This document shows, in pieces, positions 46,216 through 59,215 of a stretch of 64,000 nucleotides of DNA. A program made the position numbers and the translations under genes. Every line of letters begins with the position of its first letter. Position 1 is the stretch's first letter. Source of the DNA: Carya illinoinensis (lineage: Eukaryota > Streptophyta > Magnoliopsida > Fagales > Juglandaceae); assembly GCF_018687715.1 (NCBI RefSeq), contig NC_056752.1, positions 48,525,837-48,589,836 of the forward strand, given 5' to 3'. The notes under the pieces are model-generated. The model was not told the DNA's origin. It ran no database searches and worked only from the letters and a program-made list of their open reading frames with translations.

Positions 46216-48463
46216 AGGAAAATATAAACCGAGGGAGGCATCTCTGGGGTCATAAATGTATACTTTCAAGGAAGATGTACTCTGAGCTCATGTAGTGTTA
46301 GCAGTAGAAGTATTATAGGGACAGCAAAAATAAGGAAAGTGATAGTTGTAATGGTGCTTGTGTAAGTATCATGAATTAATATGAGATTTATATGAAAAAA
46401 AATTAATTTTTTAATATAAATTTTATTTTTTTTTTAAAAATAATTACGCTTTATATATTTCGTAACTGTATCTAATAGTATTCTAAAAAGAAACACGCAC
46501 AGTACATGACATAAGAAAACGTGTTTAGTGAGGAACAACCATGATTGTTAGCCACAAAAGGTTGTCAGGACTAGGAGTAGGGTGCACTGGCACCATCCAC
46601 CCGCCCCCCGTCTAGCCCACGGCCTATCATATTCCCCAATCACATGTATTTTGTGGCAAAGGTTTAGAGCCGTTGCACCGAGCTTGCCGGGGGTGGCAAA
46701 ATGAATCTTAATCATTTAGCACGCAGGCGATCCAGCCATCACAAAACGATAATATAAATTTTCTTTCTCCATTCGGAAGGTGTGAAGTAGTACTCGTCGT
46801 TTCTTCTGAAGATGATGCTCTGAAATTTGGTCACGAAGAAGTTATGTTAGAGATATTATTAAATTATGAAATTAATTTAATTTTAATTTATAATTATCAA
46901 ATAATTTTTTAGAAATCACTTCATTATTCAACATCTTACATATTTTAATTTAATTTAATTTAATTTTTCTTAAATTAATTGACTTGTTCTGTTATTATCC
47001 ATACATCACATACTTACTGTATGGAAAAAGAAAGAAATCAAAAGATGTATGGTGTGTATAATGATAAGTAAAATTATTTTTAATTTTTATTACGTTAAAA
47101 ATACTTATTATTTTATCTCTAATTTATATATTTTGGAATTAATATTTTATATTTAATAACAATTAAGAATAATATAAATGTATCATTTTTTTTCCTCCTT
47201 ATCTATTTCCATATTATTTTTCATTTTATTTTATATTTTCTATCAGAAAAAAGGGAGGCATGTCATGACCAGTCACCTACTTTGACAATAATGTCCAAGA
47301 GCCAAACAAATCCACGAGAATTAACGCTTTTGCCATATTTAGGATTACAAATGAACTCACTATACTTTTTTGTGAATTTAATGATCATGAGCCAATTCAA
47401 CTTCTTTCAGGTTGCTATTTCTTTCGTCTGACGTTATGGTCATCTGGCTTTTGGGTTTGGCTACATTAACTACAGTCTCTAGTCTTCCTCTCGCCTCTAC
47501 TACTTTTCCTTTCTTTGTTTTCACGTTTTAATGTCGTTTCTATTTCTTTCAGGTTGCCTTATACTGCGATATAACACTATGACAACCGAGGGCTTAGATT
47601 TAAAGATCGAAGTTTACATCACATCACATCAAAAGGTCGGTTGTTCGAAATCATTTCGATCGGACGTATTACTACTATATTCCTCATAATATTTCTTTGG
47701 ACAATGCTAGGCATCCGGAATTCCGTTAACTTATCTCGTTAATTTTTTTTTTTTTAAATTTTTTTTATAGAAAGATTAAAAAAATTATATTTAATTATAT
47801 TATGAATTTTATTCATTTTTTTAAAATATTTAAAAATGTTAAAAAAATGATATGAAAAAAAAAACACTTTTAAATATTTCTTTTAAATCATTTTTTTAAC
47901 ACTTTTAAATATTTTGAAAAAATAAATAAAATTCACAATATAATTAAACAATATTTTTTTAATTTTTCTGTGAAAAAAAATTTTAATAAAAAAAAAATGA
48001 GCGGGACAAATGAACAAAACCCCCCAGCGGATCCCTATCATTTCCCTATTTCTTTCCTTTCGTTTGGGCAGAATGAGAAGTTCACACGCACACCCACACG
48101 GACAGACAGAATAGTAGGGTTTTCCTTTTCAGGCTCCTCTCCAAAATTGATCTTCGTGAACTGCGCATTAACTTTCTACGCATAAAGATAGCTAGCTCAG
48201 ATAGGCAAGTCACATTGTGGTCAATTCTGATACCAAAGGCATATATAGTGTATTTATATATAATGGCTCTTAAAGTTTTAATGTCAATTGTCAAATCCTA
48301 CTATGGATACAAAACTTCCCTCATCTTCTTGCACTTTCCACTGCGTTACTGTTGGACTGTAATTATTAGAGTGATCACTTTTGAGCAATGGGATTGGAAG
48401 CCCAAACCCACCTCATATTTTCACCAAATTTGTATATATGCCACTGGATGTGATGTCATTATA

Positions 48464-48470
<7 letters not shown>

Positions 48471-48502
<32 letters not shown>
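48471..48502. repeat. (TA)n microsatellite
   Basis: About sixteen TA units are followed by TGTATGTATGTA. Confidence 0.85.
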
Positions 48503-48513
<11 letters not shown>

Positions 48514-49235
48514 CAATATCACCTCCATGCGTTTCTTACAGTGATTTTCAATGGAGGATACGGCTTGCGGATCGAGTTGTGATTTCTCTCAAAGGAGACC
48601 TAAAAGGAGCAATGGAAGTCTGATCTGTTGCCTGCATGCCTTGATTAATTAATTATGTCCCACATTTAACTTCTTCATATTTCGTTTAGCACCAATTCAT
48701 TTTAAAAAAATGGGAGTATGATAATTAAGGCAGAGGATGAAATGATTTACAATAAGCCGACAACCCCTCAGCTAGCCAAAAAAAATCAAAAGATGATCAC
48801 TGGAAACCAGAAAACCATCCCTATCCGCCATTAAGGATCTTCTGGCCGAATAACACCACCCATGGTTCTTAATTAGGGATTAATATTGGGTCCATATATG
48901 GTTGAGAGTTCAGATACCTTCAACTACTAGCTAGGGCCGATGTCTCTAAACAAAGTTTTAATAACTTCGAACGGGGATACACGCATGCAAGGTACGTACG
49001 TAGCAGTAGCATGAACAGTAACATCTTTTTAATTGTGCCCTTTTGGTGCCGCCCAGCTAGCTTTCTTTTTCTAAATATTTATAGTGCCTTTAGATTGAAC
49101 AAACATCTCATGACTAGATGTTTACTTACCTGAGTTTTTGGCCGTGTGGGAAAAGTTTGTCCTTTTTATTGAAAGCTTTTTTGAGTTTTTCAAGTGCATG
49201 CTCATGCCCTGAATGAACTATAACAAAGATATTAA

Positions 49236-49268
<33 letters not shown>

Positions 49269-50995
49269 TTCAGGCATCATGTCAGTGAAAAAATTATTTT
49301 TAGAAATAATATTTATAATAGTAAAATGTATAAGTATCACACAAATTTTTAAAAAAATAATAAATAAATACGATACTTAAAATATTTTTTAAATTTTTTA
49401 AAAAAATTACGTGATATTTATGCATTTCACGACTATATTTAATATTTTTCTTTCGATATATATACTGATCTGTACGTAGATGGAATACGAGAGTCATGCA
49501 ATCAATTAGGATCTCGATGAATATCGCGGTACCGAAAGTTTAATTAAAAAACAACCAAAGCTATCTGATGAACTGTACGTCCCTAATTTTCAGTCATGCA
49601 GTCATCGATTATGCGAGGGACAATTATGATTTCGATCGTAACCATATAATAGATATATTATTTTCTAATTTCACCGTCTCCAGTCGATTAGGTCAAGAAG
49701 GAACTCGAGTTTTTTTAGTCTGTGGCTCATGATTCTTCAAACAGTACTCAAATCATTACATAAAAGTCCGACCAGATTATAATGTATGGTCATTTCCAAT
49801 TTCGTGCATGACAGTTTGTATTAATTAGTTGTCGTATACTGTCTTTCTAATAAGGTGTTTGATAATTGTCATGTTGACTCGTATACGTTATAAATTAATT
49901 TGGATTGATCAATGTAATAGCATATCAATTAATCCCGACAAGCTGTGAGAAGATAACATTTTGAACGCTAATAATACATGTATATATTTCTTTTTTATAT
50001 CTATTCTTATAATTATATTTTAAATTAAAGATATTTATGTCTAATTTGAATTCAAATTATATAAGAAATTAGAAAAAATTAGTATTTTTATGAAGTAGAA
50101 TTACATATTAATTCATTGTACGTAAAATGAGTTATAAAATAATTATATCATATTTGAATTGCGTATTTTATTTACGTGAAATTCCTAATATTTTTTATTC
50201 TACCGCTACAAGTTCAATAATTCCATGCTCCCCATGTGTTGGGATACTATTCATTGTTACATAAAAATTTTATTTACAATAATTTTTATATATTTTTTTA
50301 TACATTCTACTAATATAATTGATTGTATTATTTTTTTAATATAAAATTATAATTATTTTAATCAAACATATTAATAAAATGTATAAAAAATATTAAAAAA
50401 ATAATTGCATATGACATAACCTATTTATAAGGGTTTGTATTGAAGTAGAAGCAATTCGATAATTAGTACTAAAATAATCATTCTTCTGATGTCAAATAGA
50501 TCTCTATACCCCATATATTTCTGAGCAAATCATTATTTCAGTGCAACTTTGACACGTTTCAAAACCCGCCATCGTCTGAACTGGTTTCAAAACAATCCTT
50601 TCCAGTATTTTAAATCGTCAATTTGTAGCTGAATATCTATATTTTGCTGTTTTCGGACTAAAAACGAGCGTTGAATTTTGAGCCAAAAATATATATATTT
50701 GCAAGTTGATGTTTTCAAGGTATACAAATAATTTTGTATTCAAATCAATTTGACTAACCGTCTAAGAAATTTATAAAGAAATGCACGTTTAGTTTGCAGC
50801 TTGATCCGAGCATCATGTCAGATTTCGAATCACGCTGACTGCTCCAAAAAATATTGCAGAATTAGGATCCATAGGCAACAATTGTTTTTTGTCATATATA
50901 GACAAAGATAATAACAAGCTAGCTAGGTTTGTCATATATTACCCACACAATATTCTAGGAGAATTAATGAAACTAAATGCTAAGGAAACTCAGCC

Positions 50996-53380
50996 ATGGC
51001 AAGGCCAAGCTCTGTCTTCTTCATTTTGTTTCTTCATGCAGTCCTCAATATCTCAACCAGTTCTTGCGGAAGTAGATCCAAGCATCCAACAAAACACCAC
51101 GTTCATGTTCATGCGCGCAGCCTTTTCATATTCGGAGACTCTTTCTTAGATGCTGGCAACAACAATTACATCAACACCACAACCCTCGACCAAGCAAATT
51201 TCTGGCCTTATGGAGAGACTTTTTTCAAGTTCCCAACCGGGCGGTTCTCTGATGGCCGTTTGGTATCAGATTTTATTGGTGAGATTTGCAAATCCTCCTA
51301 GAACATGTTTTTCTTGCTTGTATTAATCTGTTTTGGTCAACCAACAAATATTCTGTCTGTCTGTCGAAAGAATACTCTTCTTTTTTCTTGTCTTATATGT
51401 GACATGCTTCATTTGTAGCTGAATATGCAAAGCTATCATTGATTCCACCCTTTCTACAACCTGGGAATCCTCACTATCTCAACGGCGTGAATTTCGCTTC
51501 AGCTGGGGCGGGCGCTCTGGTTGAAACCTTTCAAGGGTCGGTACGTACATTTTTCACAAACCTGCTTTCCTAAATGGGATTTGCAGAAAACTTGATTCGC
51601 AGATTATTGTAGTTTATTTTAGTAATAACGAGTTTTTATTTATTTAATTTATTTACAAGGAGATTTTTCCATACATGTTAGTCAAAGCAGTTCTAAGGGC
51701 AGCCTTTCATGGGTGGTATACTACCTATGAGAGAGGCTGGCATAGATGTTGACTTAAATTTGTGGCAATGTAAGCTTTTTGCCTGAGCCTTTTTTAACTT
51801 TTCTCAGCACTTATAGTTTGGGCCACAAATTCTAAGTGCACTCCTGATTTGTCAAACGTCAAGTGAGGCCCAAAAGTTGATACTAGCTGTCCCAGTTTTT
51901 TACAGCTTCCATCTCGTAAATAATAATACTAGTGTGGACCCCTAATTTTTATTGTAAAAGCTAACATAAACAAACAGAGTTCCATTGTTAAAGCCATGAA
52001 AAAGGAATTCTTTGAATTTTCAAGTTATGGGTGAATACTATCAAGAGTTAGTTGCCTTAAAACTTTTCAGGTTGTTGATCTCAGAACACAGCTAAATTAC
52101 TATAAAACGGTAGTGACTTGGTTGAGAAGGAAGCTAGGCAAAGTTGAAGCCAAAATGACATTATCAAGAGCTGTCTACTTGTTTAGCATTGGAAGCAATG
52201 ATTATACCAGTCTTTTCTTAACCAATTCCACTCTACTTAACACATATTCCAAATCAGAGTATGTTGGAATTGTGATTGGTAATCTGACAACCATCATCAA
52301 AGTAAGCTCTCCTCCTCTTCTTCTTTTCCCTATGGTTCAATATTGAATAACTATATATTAACTTGATCATGTAGTGAGGAACTGTTTTTGGTTATGGTCA
52401 TTTTTGGTAGGATATACATAAAAGAGGTGGTAGGAAATTTGGGTTCATCAATTTGCCTGCCTTGGGATGTCTTCCAGGCATCAGAATCATCAATCCAGAT
52501 AACAAAGGTGGCTGCTTAGAAGAAGCTTCATTGTTGGCAAAATTACACAACCGAGCTCTGTACAACCTTCTCCGGGAATTGGAGAAGCAGTTGAAGGAGT
52601 TCAAATATTCAGTTTTCAACCTCAACATCCATCTTAGACAAAGAATGAATCATCCCTTAAAATATGGTATGTATTCACGTACGTACGCAGATGCTTCAGC
52701 TTTTCTCTTTCCTCTGGATCTATGAGGTGGTGATCAAATTTCATGGGCTTCAGCCCAGAACTTGAGTTACGTTGGGATTAGGTGGGCCTCTCTAATAGGT
52801 TTTGAAGCGGCCCAAGTCAGGCTGCCCTAGTCCTTTTATGATTGACCATAATGATCTCTCAGATTTAGGCATAGTGGACTCAAATTATATGTTGCTACCA
52901 CAATAATAAATTAATATATAACAATAATACATTAGTATAGTATTAATGTAAAAGATTTTAGTATATTAGCTAACATTAAAAAATTGGTATTTTTAATTTT
53001 TAATTTTTATAGTTGTAATTGTTCTTACAACAAACTAGTTGTTTTCGTAGTGACTTCATGTAAGTCGTAGAATTTTAATTGTTATATATTTATACACAAG
53101 AAGAAGTTAATTGAAAATTTTGTTTTTGATGAAAGGATTCAAGGAAGGGAAAGGAGCATGCTGTGGAACAGGACAACTGAGAGGAGTGTACAGTTGTGGA
53201 GGAAAAAGACTGGTGAAGGAGTTCCAAGTCTGCGAGAATCCAAAAGAATATGTGTTTTGGGATTCTTACCATCTCACAGAAAGGGCCTACAAACAATTGG
53301 CAGATGAAATGTGGAGTGGGGAAAGCATCACCAACAGCATGGGTTCTTACAATCTGAGAGATCTATTCCAAAATCTCTAA
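50996..53380 (+). CDS. GDSL esterase/lipase 1 of the tandem cluster, intact, five exons
   Basis: The exons are 50996-51278, 51419-51540, 52071-52301, 52411-52666 and 53136-53380. All introns are GT-AG and the joined frame gives 378 residues, the normal family length. The start is the ATG that opens a signal peptide (MARPSSVFFILFLHAVLNIS). Block I FIFGDSFLDAGNNNY carries the catalytic Ser49. Block II is NFASAGAGA near 119-127. Block III SIGSNDY supplies Asn178. Block V WDSYHLTE supplies Asp340 and His343. Paired cysteines near the C-terminus (ACCGTG, YSCGGK) are typical. SGNH/GDSL enzymes hydrolyse ester bonds of lipids or other acyl substrates and are usually secreted; the substrate here cannot be read from sequence. 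The closest named relatives I would expect are GLIP1-GLIP5 types. It heads a direct-repeat cluster of three homologous loci with the same intron positions. Confidence 0.93.
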
Positions 53381-55391
53381 AAGTCCTTTTCACCTTTCAA
53401 AATAATGCATCTTTATTGCTTGTAATCTTACAGAAAATTAGAGTAAATGAGAAAGAAGACATTGCTAGAAATTTTTTAGGCTAGCAACATTTAAGTCTGT
53501 CGGGTTTATTACGGCATTTTCCCCCTTTTGAGAAGACAATGGATAGTCTTGCTTTTGCGTATTGATGAGTGACAAGAATTTATATCATGCACTACATATA
53601 ATGCTTTTTCCAAGGACCTGCCGTTTCACAAAAAATGAATTGAATCGGCTTGGCCTCCTCATGCATTATAAAAAAAACTGTTTAGTAAGTTATTTATTAT
53701 CAAAATAATTATTTTTTTTTATCATAAATAAATATGTTTTGATCATAAATAATTATTTTAGTTGCATATAATTTATTATGTTGCCCAGATGATTAATACA
53801 AGAGAGTGAGTGAATTGAGTTATATTTAAAAAATTAACAATTATAAATCAAATATATAATATAAAATATAAATAAAATACGAAGCAGTAATAAATATAAA
53901 GAGTAAGAGTAAGAGAGAAGCAAACTCAGTATGTTAACGAGGTTTGGCTTCTCTGCCTACGTTCTCACCTCAAGCTACCCTTTGAGGATTCCTAAATTCA
54001 CTATTCAATCTCCTTCATATGGAGATAAAAACCTATTACACCTTTGAACAACATCGCTACAAGAGATCCGTGTAGAACATCCTTTACACTTGCAATTACC
54101 TTACATGTGGTGATTCAATTATTCCCCGTGTAGAATATTTTCTACATGCACATGGGTTATATATACCCTTTTACTGATACAAGAGCTGATAGTGGGTAGG
54201 TTATCAAAAAATAATCCTCAATGAGTGAAATAAGAATAATACAACGTAAACTATATCTCTATCAAAATGAATAAGGTTTAAGGCTCAATTTTTAGAGAAG
54301 AGAGAATGAAAACTTTGAATGAATGTTGTATGCTCTTAGTGTTGTAAATTTGAAACTCTCAAATAATTTATTTATAAGCATATGAGACTTTATATTCAAA
54401 TTTAAAAAAATTTACATTTCAAAAACAATATCATTCACTTTTCAAAAATTTCAAATTTAATCTTTTTACTTTTCACAGATGACATAATGAGTACGCTATA
54501 CTTTTCAAAATTTTCAAACAAAATTATCTACCTTTTGCTTAAGTCAAAAAGAATATCAATCACTTTTAAAAATATTCAAATAAAGCATGCACATGTGAAA
54601 GATGACAATGAATCATTTTTAATATTTTCAAACAAAATCATCTACCTTTTACATAAGTTAAAAAAAACATTAATCACTTTTGAAAATATTTAAATAAAGC
54701 ATGCACATCTAAAAAATGACAATCAATCATTTTTAATATTTTTAAAATTCAAACTTTTAATCATGTTATGTACATGTGAAAGATGACAATCAATCATCTT
54801 TCAAAATTTTTAAATTTAATTTTTAAAATATTTATGCACATGTGAAAAATGTATTCTAATGATTTATGATAAAATATTAATATTAAGTCTTAATTCTAAT
54901 TTTGAACTTTTAAGAGATTTATAATATTACTCTATGAATTTTAATGTGAACTTGTTTCCTTTTTACTTATATTTGATTTTTTAATGTGCTTGACTCTATT
55001 ATATAGATACTTTAAATTTGAGATTTGTTTATTTTTTAAATTTATTTATTATTATTAAAATTAATATGTAAATATATAATTATATGAAATTTAAAATCTG
55101 GATTCGACACATTATAAATAGTAATTAATGTAGGGACGTTTTCCTTCGATAATTTTGCTCACTTTCTTACCTTTATTAAAGCTATCTTTGGATTTAAAAG
55201 CTATATTTATGGCTTTAAATGTTAGAATCATCCTAGCTACTTTTGGCTGACGTGGATTTAAAGCTCGAATCTTTTTGAAAATGTTATTTTCCCTTGGTCA
55301 TTTAAAATTTACAGAAAAGTTATTTTTGTCCCCTCAAAAATATACAATAACTATTTCATCCGTCGAAAAAGCTATGTAATAGTTGTTTTAA

Positions 55392-55422
<31 letters not shown>

Positions 55423-56575
55423 AAAATACGTTTACTTTATAAATTTATATAATATTTCTGTATAGATTTGCATTCTCAAAAGTTATATTAATATTTTAAA
55501 AAAACCTTCTGGTTTTATATTTATACACTATTAGGTCATGTTCATTAACTTGATGCGGTGTAAAGTCGTCCTTTACACCCTCCAATAAAAATAGACATCA
55601 CAACTTTCTAACGAGTGATATAATGCGCCCATCCACACTAAATTATACACACTAAAGTTTAAATTTTCAATTTAAAAGAATTCAATAATTCGGGCCGCAA
55701 TTCAGAGAGATCGTTGGAGTGGAAAATTAATTATGGGTGTGGCTATAGTATTCGAAAACAGTGACCGGCCAGTGCTATCGAACAGTACATTCATTTATTT
55801 TTTAAATATAAAAAAACAGGAATATTGCCCTATTGGCAACAAGCCACTCCCTTCCATCTGTTTAGCATTTTTCATTAATTATTAGTGATAATTTCTTTTA
55901 AGCTACTCATTTTAAGGTTTAAGTAATGGTTTTATGGAGTCTATCTTATTATATAAACTGCACATTGTTGTGCTTTTGGCTTGGTAAAAAAATCATACAA
56001 GATAATAGAAAGATAATATTTAAGTGGTTCGACAATTTACTTACGTCTATTGAAGTAAAAATTCAGTATTTTCAATATGTTTGTACAAAATTACAAACAC
56101 TCATAAACAAACTCTCTATCTCTCACAATACCCTCTATTCTGGGTTTTCTCAGAACTAATATTTCGCTCTTAACCTTCTGCCTTGATCGCTTACTTCAGT
56201 AGAATGATTTATAACATTGCAAATGATCTCTTTAATAGGAGAAGCTTACTTAATGTAACCATCATTATTGACAAACATGTGAAAGTTTCTAGCAGCTATC
56301 CTTAACTGTTGAGAGGCTGCTGCAGCCATCTAGAATCAATGAAAAGCTTCTTTTACATAGTGGTAAGCTACATAATTACATAAGCAATTCACGTTTGGGG
56401 AGTTTCCAACAAACATTTCTTAGATGGCAATAATACCACATCTGGGTGTTCCCACACAAGTAGCCAGTTGTAGGAAGGCAATTCAAGCACCTGCCGTCTC
56501 TTCTACATGCAGGAAACGAATTGTCCTATAAATGACAAACTAAAACAAAAGGGAGAGACAGTGAACCAGATTAAC
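53381..56575. other. Spacer between GDSL loci 1 and 2
   Basis: This is AT-rich. Two stretches, about 53935-54030 and about 56020-56060, share a GTTTGGC/GGTTCGAC ... CTACGT-type motif seen in dispersed plant repeats, but no element boundary could be set. A TA microsatellite lies at 55395-55416. No gene is supported. Confidence 0.5.
54470..54855. repeat. Degenerate tandem repeat, period about 114 bp
   Basis: The segment starting TTTTCAAACAAAATTATCTACC at 54511 recurs at 54625. A third, more diverged copy starts near 54739. Shared blocks are AAAGCATGCACATGT, GATGACAAT(C/G)AATCAT and TCACTTTTAAAAATATT. Confidence 0.75.
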
Positions 56576-58129
56576 ATGGCGAGTTTGAGGTGGAGCTTCT
56601 GTTTCTTGGTTCTTTATGCAACCCTTCTTACCCACTGCCATGGTCGCCGATGCCAGCCAGAAAAACATGTTGCCTTATTCGTCTTCGGGGACTCACTATT
56701 CGATGCCGGAAACAATAACTACGTCAACGTCACTGCTGAATCCAAGGCAAACTTTGAGCCCTACGGAATGACCACCTTTAAGTACCCCAACGGAAGATTT
56801 TCTGACGGCCGGATTGCCCCAGATTTCATTGGTAACAAAAATTGCTATATATGTTGTTTCTTATTAGTATCTTGATTTTGTGCCAAATTTGACTGTTGAA
56901 GCTTTAATTGCATGTTTCAGCTGAGTACGCAAAGTTGCCATATATTGCCCCATATCTGCATCCTGGCTATCATCTATTTGTCAATGGGGCAAACTTTGCA
57001 TCAGCAGGAGCTAGTGCCCTTGGTGAAACGCATCAAGGATCGTTATGTAATCTTTCACATTAGCAGATGGAGTGAGACGTTGTTCTTGCAACATTCTACC
57101 CAAATTCCAAATCTTTGTATATGCATGTCCAAATATGTTACGTCATTTTCTGAAATAAATATGATGCCAGTGTTGTTTTTAATGACCCCAGGCGATACAC
57201 CTAAAAACTCAACTGGGTTATTTCAAGAACTTGGCGAGGCTGTTTAGACGAAAACTTGGTGATGCAGGAGCCAGGAAATTATTGGAAAGAGCAGTTTACT
57301 TAATAAGCATTGGGGCCAATGATTATCCTGGCTCTTCAATATCGAATTCCAGCAGACCTTCCCCCTCTCAAGAATACGTGGACATGGTGATCGGCAACTT
57401 GACATTTGTGCTCAGCGTAATAAAAAAATATTAACATTCACTGCAATATTTTAAACGAATTAACTTTATCTACTTGAGTTCTTGTTACAACTTGGTTTTA
57501 TGGTTTTTTCTTGATCATGTGCTAGGGAATATATGAGCAAGGAGGAAGGAAATTTGGGTTTCCAAGCGTGCCGCCAATACTTTTGCTACCAAGCAGGAGA
57601 GCAGGAACGGTGGCAAGCAAAGACGAAACAGAGAAAATTACAGAACTCATAAAACTGCACGATAACACACTTTCTAGGGCCCTCCAGGAGCTAGAGAGAC
57701 AGCTCCATGGATTTAGATATTCAAAAACCACACTCTCCACTTTTCTTAGTGAAAGAATAAACAGTCCTTCAAAATATGGTATGTCGTGGCTCTGCATGCA
57801 CACAGAGTACATTTTATTAGTATCATAATTCGATTCTCATTTCTATCATAGACTGACAGAAATCAGTATCGTGATTAATTACGATTTGTGAAGGGTTCAA
57901 GGAAGGGGAGATTGCATGTTGCGGAACTGGTCCTTACAGAGGACTATGGAGTTGTGGAGGAAAGAGACGAGTGAAAGAGTACGAAGTGTGTGGGAACCCC
58001 AGGGAGTATGTGTTCTTTGACTCTGCACATCCGTCTGAAAAGACCCACCAGCAACTTGCCGAGCTAATGTGGAGTGGACCCCCCAATCTCATCGGACCTT
58101 ACAATCTCAAAGCTCTGTTTGAACTGTGA
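56576..58129 (+). CDS. GDSL esterase/lipase 2 of the cluster, with a damaged splice donor
   Basis: Homology-based exons are 56576-56831, 56921-57045, 57192-57416, 57526-57778 and 57894-58129, which would give 364 residues. ATG 56576 opens the signal peptide (MASLRWSFCFLVLYATLL); a TATA-like CCTATAAAT at 56525-56533 argues against the in-frame ATG at 56507. Block I FVFGDSLFDAGNNNY has Ser40, block III SIGANDY has Asn170, and block V FFDSAHPSE has Asp329 and His332. All catalytic residues remain. The fault is at the end of exon 2: the homologous boundary after TTA (57045) is followed by TGTAATC rather than GT. Using the GT at 57047 adds one base and shifts exon 3 into an early stop. The gene is either a recent pseudogene, uses an unusual donor, or contains a sequence error. 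Exon 4 also lacks the usual Gly-Cys of the LGCLP stretch (LLLLP instead). Confidence 0.72.
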
Positions 58130-58464
58130 GATCGATGTAGCCTTGATTTGATGAGAAACAAGCAACTCGTATATGCTATCATCAACCACTAAAATGAAAA
58201 TTGAACTTTCCTGAAAATATTGCTGAATATTAATTAGTCTTACAACCATAAAAGTCGTAATTTAGTACATTACTTTGGTTGTTTGTGACATGATATCTTG
58301 AACGCATGCGATTAGTTCGGCCATTCGCAAGAAATATTGAACTAATCAACCTGTGCTGAAAGCTCAACTGAAACAATTTATATTTCCTTTTCCCCTACCG
58401 CCTGTATATAAATGAAAATCGCAAGAAACGAGAAGTTACTAGAAAGTAAACAAGATCTAACATA
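58130..58464. other. Spacer between GDSL loci 2 and 3
   Basis: This short spacer holds the 3' end of locus 2 and a TATA-like TGTATATAAATG at about 58402-58413, some 55 bases before the ATG of locus 3. Confidence 0.6.
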
Positions 58465-59215
58465 ATGGGTTCAAGGTTCCTTTTTCTGTTTCTTGGTTTT
58501 GTGTGCGAGCCGTCTTCTCCCAACCACACCACGACTGATTTGCAGGCAAATTTTTGGCCATATGGAGAAAGCTTCTTCAAGTACCCCACTGGGAGGCCTT
58601 CCGATGGCCGTCTAATTCCAGATTTCATTGGTAAAACTCAGATGTTTTCTTCCCCTTATAACCTGAAGTGTCGCTCAAATTCACTTTTGAAGCCTTTTTG
58701 CAGCTGTGTATGTAAAGTTTCCACTGATACCATATCTACGTCCTGGTTATCATCGATATACAGATGGGGCTAACTTTGCATCAGCAGGAGCTGGTGCGCT
58801 GGTGATCTAGTTGTCACTCACTCGCCAAGGATTAGTATGCAAAAAAAAAAAAAAAAAAAACGTGGCAATAGTTCCTTGAAATACTAGCTTTCTCATCTTA
58901 TATTGCATCAGATGTTCTGACATAGGTTACCCTCTTGGCTCTTATGACGTAAGAACATCTTGTATTGTAGCATGGTTGAGTACTTCCCTTTGGTTCATAC
59001 TCGACTAAAGTATTTCCAAGGACATGGAAATATTGCTGTTGGGGCCAATACTAGCTGTCCAGAGCCGTTTACTTAATTAGCATTGGCAGCAACGATCGAT
59101 CACCTCTCCCTTTCACTTCAAATCCCCGCATCCTTCAATCCTACTCTCAATAATAATATGGTAGATATAGTGATTGGCAACTTGACAACCGTGATCAGTG
59201 TTAAAATACTCTATA
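58465..59215 (+). pseudogene. GDSL esterase/lipase 3 of the cluster, truncated pseudogene
   Basis: Exon 1 (58465-58631) keeps a short signal-like start and then jumps to NHTTTDLQANFWPYGESFF. The segment that should hold FGDSxxDxGNNNY is deleted in frame, so the catalytic serine is gone. Exon 2 (from 58705, after TTTTTGCAG) reads PLIPYLRPGYH and NFASAGAGAL, then hits TAG. A downstream CAAGGATTAGTATGC keeps the ancestral exon 2 donor. An exon 3 remnant at about 59060-59205 shows RAVYLISIGS and then stops and frameshifts. Exons 4 and 5 are absent, the next kilobase being unrelated AT-rich DNA. An A20 run lies at 58841-58860. Confidence 0.88.

Larger units (their letters stand above)
44700..50995. 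other. ERF 3' region and long AT-rich intergenic DNA
   Basis: The likely ERF 3' UTR comes first. Two family A repeats (45780-45925, 46020-46215), family C repeats (46335-46475, 49290-49435) and a family B repeat (50258-50415) follow. TA microsatellites lie at 48471-48502 and about 49237-49262. No supported gene is seen. A TATA-like CATATATAGA at about 50893 lies roughly 100 bases before the first GDSL gene. Confidence 0.55.

Noticed and set aside
56507..56575. Upstream in-frame ATG as start of GDSL locus 2
   Set aside because: It would put 23 hydrophilic residues before the signal peptide and lies upstream of the TATA-like box at 56525-56533.
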